Origin: Diphasiastrum complanatum
Taxonomy: Eukaryota > Streptophyta > Lycopodiopsida > Lycopodiales > Lycopodiaceae
Assembly: GCA_029204225.1 (NCBI GenBank)
Contig: CM055112.1
Coordinates: 21,396,578 to 21,460,577 of the forward strand
Direction of reading: 5' to 3'
DNA length: 64,000 nt
Positions 27,695-39,308 of this stretch are shown piece after piece. Position 1 is the stretch's first letter, and every line of letters begins with the position of its first letter. Under the pieces are notes generated by a model. It had not been told where the DNA came from. It did not search any database and worked only from the letters and a program-made list of their open reading frames with translations. The translations under genes were made by a program, and so were the position numbers.

Positions 27695-27788
<94 letters not shown>
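27560..27788 (+). mobile_element. Nested 5'-truncated LINE 3' end with TC tail
   Basis: From ~27590 the sequence matches the other LINE 3' end: TTGGAGAC, then GTTTTCA..., ACTTGACATGTACT, CTTATATGCC, GGCAT and ATTAATAAAGCT, then TC (27698-27787). It interrupts the endonuclease-RT linker. CGTGGATT occurs on both sides (~27520 and ~27792), possibly a target-site duplication. Confidence 0.7.
27698..27787. repeat. (TC)n tract at LINE 3' end
   Basis: About 90 bp of uninterrupted TC directly after TTAATAAAGCTT. Confidence 0.95.
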
Positions 27789-27791
<3 letters not shown>

Positions 27792-30232
27792 GGCGTGGAT
27801 TCATTCCAAGTGCTCCTCCCGCCATCTTGTAAGACTTGTTGTGCCATTACTCTTTATACCATACCCACTAACACTCCCATTTCCACTTCTCCTCGTCCCT
27901 TTGAGTTTTCCTTTTTTAGTTCTAAAATGGTACTAGTGGCCATTAAGAGATTAAAATCCCATTGCAGTTGTGACATCGAGGATCCTGAATCTGAGTTACT
28001 GATTCATGCTACCAATACAATTTCTCCCATCCTAACCGCATTACTTGTAACCTAAGCAAGCCAGTTTCTAGTTTTCCTCCATCTTGGTTTACTAACATCA
28101 TCCATCCCATCCACAAAAGTGGTGATCCCATGAGGCCTAATAACTATCGTACTATCATGATTGGTCGTGTGATTGCGAAGCTATATGGCACAATTCTACA
28201 ATCAGCTATGAGTTCTGAAACATAATCCAAGAGACTATTTCTATGGTCAGGCGGGGTTTAGGGCCCATCATTCTACCATAGATCGTATCCTTACTCTCAG
28301 AGATATCATTGGGGATGTAGAAATAGACGTGAGGGAAAGCCTTTGATTCTGTTCCACGCTCTTTGCTTATTCAAAGGATCCTTGACTTGGGCTTTGCCAC
28401 AGACACAGTGCTTGCTATCATGGCCTTATATGAGAAGGTTTTGGGTTGTCTCAAAAGTGACCTAGGTATTTCTGAGCAAATTTTGAGCACCATCGGGGTA
28501 AAACAAGTTTGTTCCCTTTCACCTGCTCTTTTCAGGCTTCATATTGACAAGCTGGAGAGGGTTATTGATTATTGCGATGGTGCAGGTTCCAGACTTGTGG
28601 ACGTTTTGATTGCTATTTTATTATATGCCGATGATATGATTCTAGTTTCACCGACCAAAGAGGAACTTTAGAGACAGTTCGATAGTCTCCATACTTTCTA
28701 CACCAACTGGGTTTTGAAAGTTAACATTTAGAAGACCAAGACTATGGTCTTCAACACTTCTGGGGCTTTTATGCAGCATCAGGAGCTTATATTCAACTGC
28801 CAACCACTGGAAGTTGTATGATCTTACACCTATTTGGGAGTTCTATTTTCTAGACCTATCTTCTGTATGAGGTGGGCAGCTTCTGCTAGACTTGGGAAGG
28901 GATATTCTTCCCTTGAGGAGAGGTTATGCTTCAGGAGATTTATTCGAGATGCCCTGACTAAGTGTTGGCTTTTTGACACTATTGTGACTCCCATAGCCCT
29001 ATATGCTGCAGAGACTTGGTGTAGTAGTATTTCTTCTTCAGATTTCTCTCCCTTGCAGATCACCATGTTATCACGTATGATTTGAGCTAAGCCCTTAGTT
29101 CCGCATCAGATCATCCTTGAGGAGTTTGCAGTCACACCACTTCTGTTTGATGCCATCTTTCAGCTCATTACTTATATTTAGCAAGTTATGGAATTCTTAG
29201 TTACAGAGATGCGACACTGTCGGCTAGCACTTACAACTTCACTATCAAGGATATCATCTCTTATGGTATTCTTAGTGTTCTCGCCTACTTGATACATTCG
29301 GCATTTCCATCTCGCATCTCCTTGTTGGTTCTCATCAGTATATCTGCCGCTTTACCAAGCTTATATTGAGCATACTTGGCATGGTGAATGTCAAACCCAA
29401 CTTTTATTGGACTCATTTCTTGGAGTTGGACACAGTTGGTTTGTCGATTCTACCTCGCCATTTGAATTTGGGTCTTTCGCATGGTCTCAGACTCCTTTGG
29501 GCCAACTCAGAGTCTCTTCACACCAACTTGCAATTGAGACGGGCCATTTTCACGGTATACCTTGAGCCAGTTTTGTACTATAGATGGAGACTGAGGATCA
29601 CTTTATCTTCAAATATTATGAGAGATCAGAGGGAGAGGAGATTCTTTTGTCTCTTCAGGGATTCCCCAGTCACATTACGTTCTCTCATCACATATGTGGA
29701 TCTAGGCTATGTCATGCTCATGATTTGTAGGATGCTATTACTTTGGAGCAGTTTAGGCCACACACAACAAAGTCATACTTCACAATATAGATCACCTCTT
29801 TCTTCTCTGGGAGAAGATCTTGCGAGGTCCTTATTTCTAATGATGAGACTAATATTCCTACCCATGACCAGCATAGAGATCATAGACGTCGTTTATCGCA
29901 TCCTATGACTATTATAGACACACGACAGACTTCGAGATCACATACCCAACGATCACATACTCAACACCCAAGTTGACGACAACGACAACGATCAACTACA
30001 AACACATTTTTTGGGACTGCCCATATCACAGGTTTCTTCAGCAGGATTGAATGACATCACTACTTTAACACATTCATACCTAGGCTTTTATTCCAAGATT
30101 TTTTTCAGGTTAGTTCTAGATTTAGATACGCATTTATATTTTTGGAGACATTTCTACGCACCTATAGTTTTCATCATACACACTTGACATGTACTTCGTC
30201 TTATATGCCTTGGCATTTAAAAGAAGTTAATA

Positions 30233-31246
<1,014 letters not shown>

Positions 31247-32550
31247 ATCTTATACAGATCAGTATATGGAGCTTTCTTATCTTTTCTCAGATCTACAGCC
31301 CACTGAGCTTATTTCTCGTTACATTGCTGGGCTTCGTGGTGCTTTACGTTATGATGTTTCTTCCTTCCGTCCTCCCACACTTGTTGAGGCGATGTCTCTT
31401 GCCAGTACTTTACAGCATAAGTACTCTGACACTCTTCCTTCCCGCTTCTCCCGACCCCATCCTTCTGCTTCATCTTTTCCCGCTGCGTCCACCCCTACAC
31501 CTGCCCCTTCTGTTCCAGCTCTCTCCATTGTCCCTTCGTCTCCTCGTCCTCCGACTCCTCGACCTGCTTTTGTCCGACGTTACACGTCTGCAGAGTTCGC
31601 TGACCTTCAGCAGCAGCGTCTTTGCTTTCATTGTAAGAGTCCTGACCATTTTGCCCGTGATTGCCGTCAGTCTCTCCCTACTACTACTGCTGTTTTTTAC
31701 CATGAGGGCACTACTCCAGATGATTCTGATATCTACATTCATATTTCTGATGAGCCTGACCTATCCTCTGAGCCTTCCACTAATTTACTTCCTGCTACTT
31801 ACCATGCTCAGCTTGCCTATGCTACTTGGACAGGGCGTCCTGGTCCTCGCTCCATTCAGTTACGTGTACGTATTACAGGTCGTGAGTATATTGCTTTAGT
31901 TGATACTGGCAGCACTCATTCTTTTATTAGCAGTTATATCACTAGTCGGATACGTGCTTCACCTGTTCCTGCTTCACAGCCTCTCACAGTTGAGGTTGCC
32001 AGTTCCCATTCTTTTCCTAGTTTTCAGATGTTTCAGCGTTTACCATACCGCATTGGAGATTTTTTTGGACAGGCAGATCTTTACATTATTCCTATGGAGC
32101 GTTATGATCTTATCCTTGGTGCTGATTGGTTTGCATCTCTTGGAGTCGTTACACTGGACTTGACACAGCAGACATTGACATTTGTACTTGATGCAGTTAC
32201 ACACTCACTTGTTGGCATTGATTCTCAGGGAGACTTCCAGTTGGTTACCGAGAAGCAGTTTATGCGTAGCCTGCCAAAGGCTGACGATGCAGCTCTTCTT
32301 TCCATTCAGAGTACATCAGTTGCTGCTTCACTTTCACCATCCGTGGGTCCTCTTCCTCAGGTTGATGCTGCTTCGGATTTACAAGTTGTTGTTGTGTGCC
32401 TTGCGCCTATATGCCTTGATTCACAGATATCGTATTCAGTGGTCATTCCTGGTTTCATTGATATTGAGACCGTATACCTTGGTGGTATTTCTACTATTGC
32501 TTTTGCGCATACTTCAAATTGCCCTCCTGGTTCGGTGGTTGGTGCAGTAT
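31247..32550 (+). pseudogene. Gypsy gag (C-terminal half) and protease
   Basis: An open frame of ~430 codons. End of capsid: YMELSYLFSDLQPTELISRY and ALRYDVSSF (~31260-31370). A Pro/Ser/Thr-rich linker follows, then a CCHC zinc knuckle CFHCKSPDHFARDC (~31623-31664) and a retropepsin with catalytic VDTGSTHSFI (~31900) and flap/end motif DLILGADWFASLG (~32106-32145). Gag packages RNA; the protease would mature the polyprotein. The N-terminal capsid is lost at the LINE junction. The frame then shifts near 32550 into the next segment. Confidence 0.88.
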
Positions 32551-33560
32551 CTTCTCCCCTATATCTCCATCTCTTGAGTCTGTTATGGCTGATGTTCCTG
32601 CTGATTTCTATGGGGTTCTTCATGGGTCCACGTTTGATGGTTCCCTCCCCATTGGTGATCAGGTTGTATCTTCTTTCGCTTTACTCCATGGATCTCTGCT
32701 TGAGGTTTGTGATCTGACTCATGATATTTCTACGGTTCCTGACATGATTCATGCGCCTTTGGCCCTTACTGTTACACATTTTTCATCCGAGGATATTTGC
32801 CAGATGGTCACTATTACTTATCTAGGGTATTTATATGCTGGGATCTTTCTAGATGAGTACACGGACATCCTTCCGTCTCCTGGTGTTTCTACATATAGGT
32901 TTGCTGCAGTCCACGCCGATGCTATGGATATATGGCATTCTTGGTTATTACATATAGCTTGGTTTTCATTTGGACCTGTTGATTGGTGCTGGTTTTCCAT
33001 ATTACTGATCGCCTATGGTGCGGATATCTCTATGATTATGCATGTGGCTCTCTATCTGTTCCTTGGATTGTTGCTCATTGTCAGGCTTGGCATATCCTGT
33101 TGGCTTGGGTTATTGCCTCCGTTCCAGCTACTGTTTGTCTGGGTGATCTTCAGGTTCCCTATCATTTCAGGTCGCTCCTTATCGCTTGGTCTCCGATGCT
33201 GAGTTGCCACTTTGTTCTGGTGTTCCGAGACCATCAGGGTACCTTGAGAGAATTCCTTCTCCTCTCTTGGATACTTTTTGGGGATGTTGCCGCCATATAC
33301 TTCAGTGTTGCTCATATGTGCTTTGATACTCATTCCCAGCTACACATGGATATTGCTCCGATGCTTGCTACTGATGTTGCGGAGCCTGTTCCTCGTTCCA
33401 GTGCATTTCTTCTATTCCTCACTTGTGCCTGGTGTGTACTTTGGGATTACACTTGCGGCCAGTTCCGATGGGTCATCCGATTCTCCATCCGTTTTTGGTG
33501 TATCCTATGATGGATTGTTCTACCTTCTCGGGCTTTTTGGATACCTTGGTGCTCGAGAGC
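32551..33560 (+). CDS. Open segment replacing RT, RNase H and integrase core
   Basis: Between protease and the chromodomain part, about 330 codons remain open in one frame, broken only by TGA at about 33200 and 33247. The start (PSLESVMADVPADFYGVL) resembles the usual lead-in to RT, but no RT box, RNase H acidic residues or integrase motif follows. The peptide is rich in hydrophobic residues and Trp in its second half. Its origin is unknown. Continuous openness argues that it was translated as part of the polyprotein. Confidence 0.45.
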
Positions 33561-34144
33561 TTATGACCCGGGCCAGTTCTCATTTACAGCATGTTCAACA
33601 GCGTTATCAGACCTCAGTTGATCGTCACCGCCGCCATGTTGAGTTCCAGCTTGGAGATATGGTTTATCTACGCCTACGGTTTGCACGTCATCATTTTGTC
33701 CAGGGCCATGCTTCTACTGAGAAGCTTGCACCACGTTATTATGGGCCTTATCGCATTTTGGAGGTTCTTAGTCCAGTTACATATCGCTTACAGCTTCCTG
33801 CTTCCACACGCGCCTGTGATGTATTCCATGTCACTTTATTACGTGCTGCTATTGAGGATGACGCTCCTTGTGATGCTGAGTTTCCTACTGCTCCAAAGTT
33901 ATTTCCATTTTTACCTGCTGCTATATTACAGGTTCGTCTATACCATAGTCGACGCCGCCAGCAGATTCAGTTTTTGGTCCAGTGGGATGGATGTCCTATT
34001 GAGGAGGCCACATGGGAGCCTATTGATGTCTTTTATCATACACCATCACTTGCGGATCAGGCTCGTGCTCTTGCTGCACTTGTTGATTCCTCTACATCAG
34101 ATGTTGTTCTAGCTGTTGATGCACCAAGGCTTGCTGCTACTTGA
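33561..34144 (+). CDS. Gypsy integrase C-terminal part and chromodomain
   Basis: In the same frame as the preceding segment: HLQHVQQRYQTSVDRHRRHV and FQLGDMVYLRLR (GPY/F-type integrase C-terminus, ~33585-33685), then LAPRYYGPYRILEVLSPVTY (~33726-33786) and a chromodomain-like IQFLVQWDGCPIEEATWEP (~33966-34022). The stop is at 34142-34144. Chromodomains bind modified histone tails and steer integration. The catalytic core is absent upstream, so this would be a non-autonomous gag-protease-chromodomain protein. Confidence 0.85.
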
Positions 34145-34189
34145 TCCAGTTTCTTTTCGGCATTTGGGTCTTTTTCTTTTGTGCCAGGG

Positions 34190-34740
34190 AGAGTTATGGA
34201 CTCGGCTCATTACATTTGCCACGTCCATTTACATTTACTTTACTTTATGCATAAGCAGGCCTTGGGCCCTTTTTTATTCATTAGTGACACTCAGACTATA
34301 TGGTTGGCCTTTGGCCTTATTATTCATTATTAGGCCATTCGGACATATCACTGGAGAGTGGGGGCCTTCTTGGAGGGCGCACTATTTTCCCTCCCAGTTG
34401 GGCCCTAGCCATCGGAAGCTTCCTCTTAGGGCTTCCTCTTGGCTATAAGTAGGGAAACTGTGTCATTTGTTATTCAGCTGATGATATTGATCTCTCTCTT
34501 TAGTCTCCTTAATGTCTCTCTTTCCTGCTTTCTAGGGTTAAGTCTTGCTTATGTGCTACTTTCATAGCTTAAGTCTTGCTTATGTGATGCTTTCATAGCT
34601 TAGCTCTAGATCAGTTGTGGCTCTATTTGTAACTTGCACCCTCTTGTCCAGGCACGCCTCCATCATGTCCCGACGGCGCCCCTTAACACTCTGGGCCTCT
34701 CAGCTCAAAGACACAAGCTCCATTGCTAGATCTAAATAGA
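34190..34740 (+). mobile_element. Probable 3' LTR of the non-autonomous gypsy element
   Basis: Begins after a short purine run (CAGGGAGAG) with TTATGGACTCGG. It carries a TATAAGTAGGG box near 34443 and a CT-rich downstream part. The terminal TG/CA and the left partner LTR are not seen, so both borders are approximate. Confidence 0.45.
34538..34599. repeat. 31-bp tandem duplication inside the putative LTR
   Basis: Units 34538-34568 and 34569-34599, each TTAAGTCTTGCTTATGTG followed by an eight-base variable part ending in TTTC and by ATAGC. Confidence 0.9.
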
Positions 34741-34871
34741 CGCAAGAATGAGATTTTTCTTCACAAAGTCCACATAGCTTTTTCTAATGACCTTTTTAAC
34801 ATATATTCTTGACCCTTAAATTTTAACGAATATGATTCTATTGAGAACATAGCAGAACTTTTCTTGCTTAC

Positions 34872-34937
34872 CCCCTGAATGATCTCTCGTTGCTGCTCCA
34901 AAGGCAAACCTCGAATCTGCTGTAACATTTTCAGTTG
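34872..34937 (-). CDS. Host gene exon (fifth recognised)
   Basis: Minus-strand exon of 22 codons (QLKMLQQIRGLPLEQQREII plus QG) between a TTTTACCAG acceptor and a GTAAGC donor. It joins in phase 0 to the exon at 35078-35162 across a 140-bp intron, giving VQEE-QLKMLQQ, a Gln-rich helical segment. It ends on a complete codon, so at least one more exon must lie at lower coordinates. The next 3 kb hold a gypsy element, so that exon is probably far away; I did not find it. Confidence 0.8.
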
Positions 34938-35077
34938 CTGGTAAAACAAGTGAGTAAAGCACAAGTTAGAACTACAATTCCCAATCATATTGAAAACTTA
35001 AAATATGTCAAAAAAGATCTATGAATACACAGAAAAGAGAGCTTGACAAAATTAGAACTTATGTGATATAGACAAAC

Positions 35078-35162
35078 CTCCTCTTGGACTCTTTTATGTT
35101 GTTGCATCCTTTGCTGAAAAATGACAGGTCCCAACTCAGCCTCATCACAGACCATCTCCTCA
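35078..35162 (-). CDS. Host gene exon (fourth recognised)
   Basis: Eighty-five bases on the minus strand, TAG acceptor to GTTTGTC donor. Its first base completes the split codon AG|T from the exon at 44019-44112, giving FVAS-EEMVCDEAELGPVIF. The region reads EEMVCDEAELGPVIFQQRMQ and continues into a basic Gln/His stretch. No stops. From memory, the motif order fits a conserved plant protein of unknown function; that match is inference. Confidence 0.82.
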
Positions 35163-38100
35163 CTACAGCAGATGAGTGTGTCAACTAAGGCTTTTCAAGG
35201 AGAAAGAATCTCCCTGTAACCATTCCATGTAGGATTAAAGACTGCTCAAAGAAAAAGTATGACTTTATATTTTGGCCATGAATCCTAAAATATGTCAAAT
35301 GTTCATGATGCAACTCAATTTCTTAAGCTATTTGAACTTCAAAGCACCACACCAATCCCAAGTGATCATAAAGTTCTTTCTGTGAATCTTACAGAATTCA
35401 GTCTTGCTATTTGGTTGATTTTCATACATCTCCTTGAGATTTAATAGGCATTGAAGGACTCCAGAACCTTGTAATGGAATAGATGAGTTTATAGTCTATA
35501 GTTGGAAACTTCTATTGCACTTTACAAATATTCACTTTGGATCAACAAAATTTAAAATACTGAGATTCCAATTCTGTGTGCATTTCAGGATCTATGTGAT
35601 TCATGGTTCTTCCTATAGTAGGAAGTCTCTCCTACACTTTATATCTCCTCAATCAAAGACATAGACATTCATTTTCTCGTTCTTCAAGTTTTTACTAGCT
35701 GTTGGGACTTTATATCTTTTTTGTCCTTTTGGTTCCTTTTCTAGAGTATTTTACGTCATTCTTCTTCCTTAGGGTACTTCAAATGCAACTTAACAGCTCG
35801 TCGATATGATAATTAGACGTTAGGGAGATTAAAAGTCCACCTTTTTAGAGCTTACGCCACTTCACCTCTTCACACCTTTGCATCCATTTTTAACTCATTC
35901 GTTCTTGCATCATGTCCATATCTTTCATTGAATACATGGAAGTCATTGGCTAGATTAAAGGTGCCTTTGTCCACACTGATTAGTGCTAAGCCTCCAAGTC
36001 AAATGGAGCATTGTATAGAGTTGCTCTATGATAGATAGTCAACGATAACTCAAGCTACAAGTCATTCCTTATATTTTTAGTCATAATGTGATTTCACATG
36101 TGGTACTTCAGAGCAATTAGCCTCATAAGCATCATAGTACTTTCTAATGAAAGACTAAGAATCAAAGGGCACCAAAACTGGACATAGACCAAGGGCAAAA
36201 ACTCACGAAACCAATGGCTCATAATATGAGATCACATTGTCAATTAAGAGTCATTAAACTTTGACGCTATTTATAACATACAGGGATCCCATGATCTCAA
36301 CCAAAATGATCTAAAAACTTGTAACAATCCAACTGAAGCCAAGAATTAGCCACAACACACACAAATTTCTGAAGACAATAAGCAAGAAAGCATATGACAA
36401 CAACTTTGCACCCATCCACACACACAAGCATGCAAGCATGCATCGGCCCTAAGAATCATTATATGAACAAGTAATGAAACACATAAAGCATTTACACCAC
36501 TCATGCTTTCTAAATATCACTTCTAGAACCATATTGTTTAAAGTCCAATTCTACTGCGATAGAACAAGTTGGAACCTAGACTTCATATTTAAGCTCACCG
36601 AGAATCATTGTGTTAGTCAAAGAACAAAGGAAACGGATCTCATCATCCTAGATCTTTACCAAGCAAAGCTAGCCACAATCTTAGAGAGGAAGACGATCCA
36701 AAAGCACTTGGATCAACTCCTCACCCTTCCAACATTTAGATCAAAAAGTAGCATCACAAGAATCCTCCATAGAGCGTATCAATCTGCAAATTTCAAGATT
36801 GGAAAAAATAAATAGCTTGGAGAAAGAAGAGATGTAAGAAGCCAAGAGAACAAGATTGCCAAGCAATGGCAATCGAAGACATTATCAAGATCTATACAAG
36901 ATAAGAGGAAGGTAACCTTCTTGACCCATCTCCCAAGAAGTCACTTGCAGCTAGAAGCCTGGATCTTCAACTTGTTCACAAAGCGCCTTCATACACAAAA
37001 TTGGGATAACTGAATACCTAATGACTCATCCATAAAAACGATGATCCTACTTGACAATAGTTCCAACTTGGTTTTCTCCTAAATAACGACAAAATAATCA
37101 CTGCATGTGAGGATCCCACTATCCATGATGCAAAAATCTTATTATGGTCTAGTTGATCTTGACCTAAAATCTCGGCTTTAACTTGACTATACACCTAAAG
37201 CTCTAGTCTTGCAATTTACCTTCAAAATTTATCCTTAGTACTAATGCAGTTAAGCCACTAATTAAGAACCAATTATGGTCCATCATACCATAGAGGTAAA
37301 TTGGCCATGGTCCACTATTCATGAATGTCGCTAAGCAAACAATTCATTTACTCAATGCACCCGAGCAACATATGATATTGGCCGTCAAAATTTAAATTCC
37401 TTACATTTAACACAAACTATCTCTAAATACATCATAAATCTATGTAAGTAGTAATGTCGTCAAATGGCACAAATATCCACCAGAATTATAAAAATATTTG
37501 TTAATTGCACCAAAATGATCTCCTCTCTAGAATGATGTTCTGTCTCTAAATCTATATGCGGATCCAAGGCCCTACAATTGTTAAATCTTGTTGACCTGTC
37601 TCTCTCTTCGTAAAAGGTGGTGTAGGCTCTATTCTTGTCTCTACCTCGATATCTATCTCCTCTTCTACAGAATGCTCCTCATCAGCCTTCTCAACCTTGC
37701 TGACTCTCTTATGACCTCTAGCTTCTACATTGTTGACTATGGACCTCATGGCTCCGTGCTACCTCTTCATCCCATGCTCCATCCAATGAGGTAACTTGTA
37801 AAAGCTGTCGATTGTGGGTTTTTTTGAAGGAGCCCTTTAGAAAAAATAATGAAATACTTAAAATTTACTTGTATGACCTTCCTACCTCATCCATGTGTTG
37901 CACAAGCCTCGTGCTAATTATGCAAAACACCCATCGCTCACACTACCCCATTCATAGTTTATTCTACCCAACATTTGATGGAAATTGCTAGAAGGGCTCA
38001 CCTCTTGATGGAAATGGCATGGAGGGAAGTTGGAACAAGAAATGTGCTGGATGATCCTAGGCCTGTATCATAAAGTCTAGTTGAATCAAAACTATGCTAG

Positions 38101-38814
38101 TAGTCCCAAAAAGAAACTACACTCAACAACCTAAAAGGCCATACATGTCCACTTGAGGGTGGAAGCACGCGAATATCAAACACCTATTTCTTGGTCACTA
38201 TAATATATCTCCAAGAGTAGCCATGCATACAACAACGCATGTCTCTGCCCACTAGACCTAGTGAGAGTAAGAGAATAGGTCTTCCCCAATTTACAACCAT
38301 TGCTAGCTATGTGCTCTTGACCCAATATCGGCCCATCAAAAATCTCCACCTCAACTAATGACTTGAGTCTCAACCTTCCTCAACTTGACTAGAAATTTTA
38401 GATTACTTCAAAACTCCCTAAACATTTAGGCTAGGTGGTCCTTGGTAACACGAATACGATGTATACCTATGCAGTACGCCTAAGAGTTCATCAATATGAT
38501 ACATTAGGACATAAACAACAAAAGAAGTCCATGGAACTAGAATTCCAAACAATGTTTCAAAGCTCCATGATGTGATACATGGTTCTCACCAACTAATAAT
38601 AAATATAAAACATTATATAATTAAAACCCCCCTTCATTCTTAGTAAAAGATATGGCATAAAGATCAGTAGCATTTTTCTAGACAACTAGGTATGCTAGCA
38701 GCCTCAAAAGATAAACATGTAGCTCAAACAACTTTCTCATTGATATGGTTTCTTTTGACATGGTCATTGTTCAGACTTCTAGAAGCTTATTTCTAAATCA
38801 TCTTAGTCTATCAT
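35163..38814. other. Intron sequence of the host gene, left of the inserted gypsy element
   Basis: Non-coding AT-rich DNA within the ~8.9-kb intron between 35163 and 44018. Short frames (for example a Glu-rich one at 37552-37749 minus) lack splice context and are not called. Confidence 0.5.
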
Positions 38815-39295
38815 TGTTACGTCCATGTCCTGCATATAGGATTCGGCATAATCCTATACTTGGATACAAGGTACTCCAGTACTCAAGATTGTTGGCTACA
38901 CCTCGTTATTCCGAACTAGGCCAAAAATGTGATTAATAACCTTGTGAGGCCTAGTCACATATATGGAGCTAGTGCATGGGTTAGGACGGCTATTGGCATG
39001 TGTAGAGTATCGATAGAAATGAAAAGTGCTTTTGGGAATATTCTTGGCTTGCATGGGGGCATGCATAGGAAAAGTTGAGGCTGTATAACCAGGTGGGAAC
39101 TCGCCTTACTATCATTCCAGCTTGTGGTTTTCATTACTAGTTTCCTCTCTCTCTACACTTGCATCCTATCCCGTGGCTCGAGGGTGATGCTACTGGAGAT
39201 TGATCAGTGGCTTCTCATTGGTTGGGCGGTTTTGCTCCAATGTCACTCCTTTGTGTTTGTCTAGCAGGCAGGATCTTGAGGTGCTTCCCCTTACA
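38815..39295 (+). mobile_element. 5' LTR of a gypsy element in the host-gene intron
   Basis: Starts TGTTACGTCC at 38815, ends CTTACA at ~39295 and is followed at once by a tRNA-iMet-like PBS. About 481 bp. No 3' partner is in the window. Confidence 0.8.
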
Positions 39296-39296
39296 A

Positions 39297-39308
39297 TGGT
39301 ATCAAGGC
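39297..39308 (+). other. Primer-binding site, tRNA-iMet type
   Basis: TGGTATCAAGGC, close to the standard TGGTATCAGAGC, abutting the LTR end. Confidence 0.75.

Noticed and set aside
37552-37749. Glu-rich minus-strand frame as an extra host exon
   Set aside because: No consistent splice sites, and it would break the phase-perfect join of 44019 to 35162.
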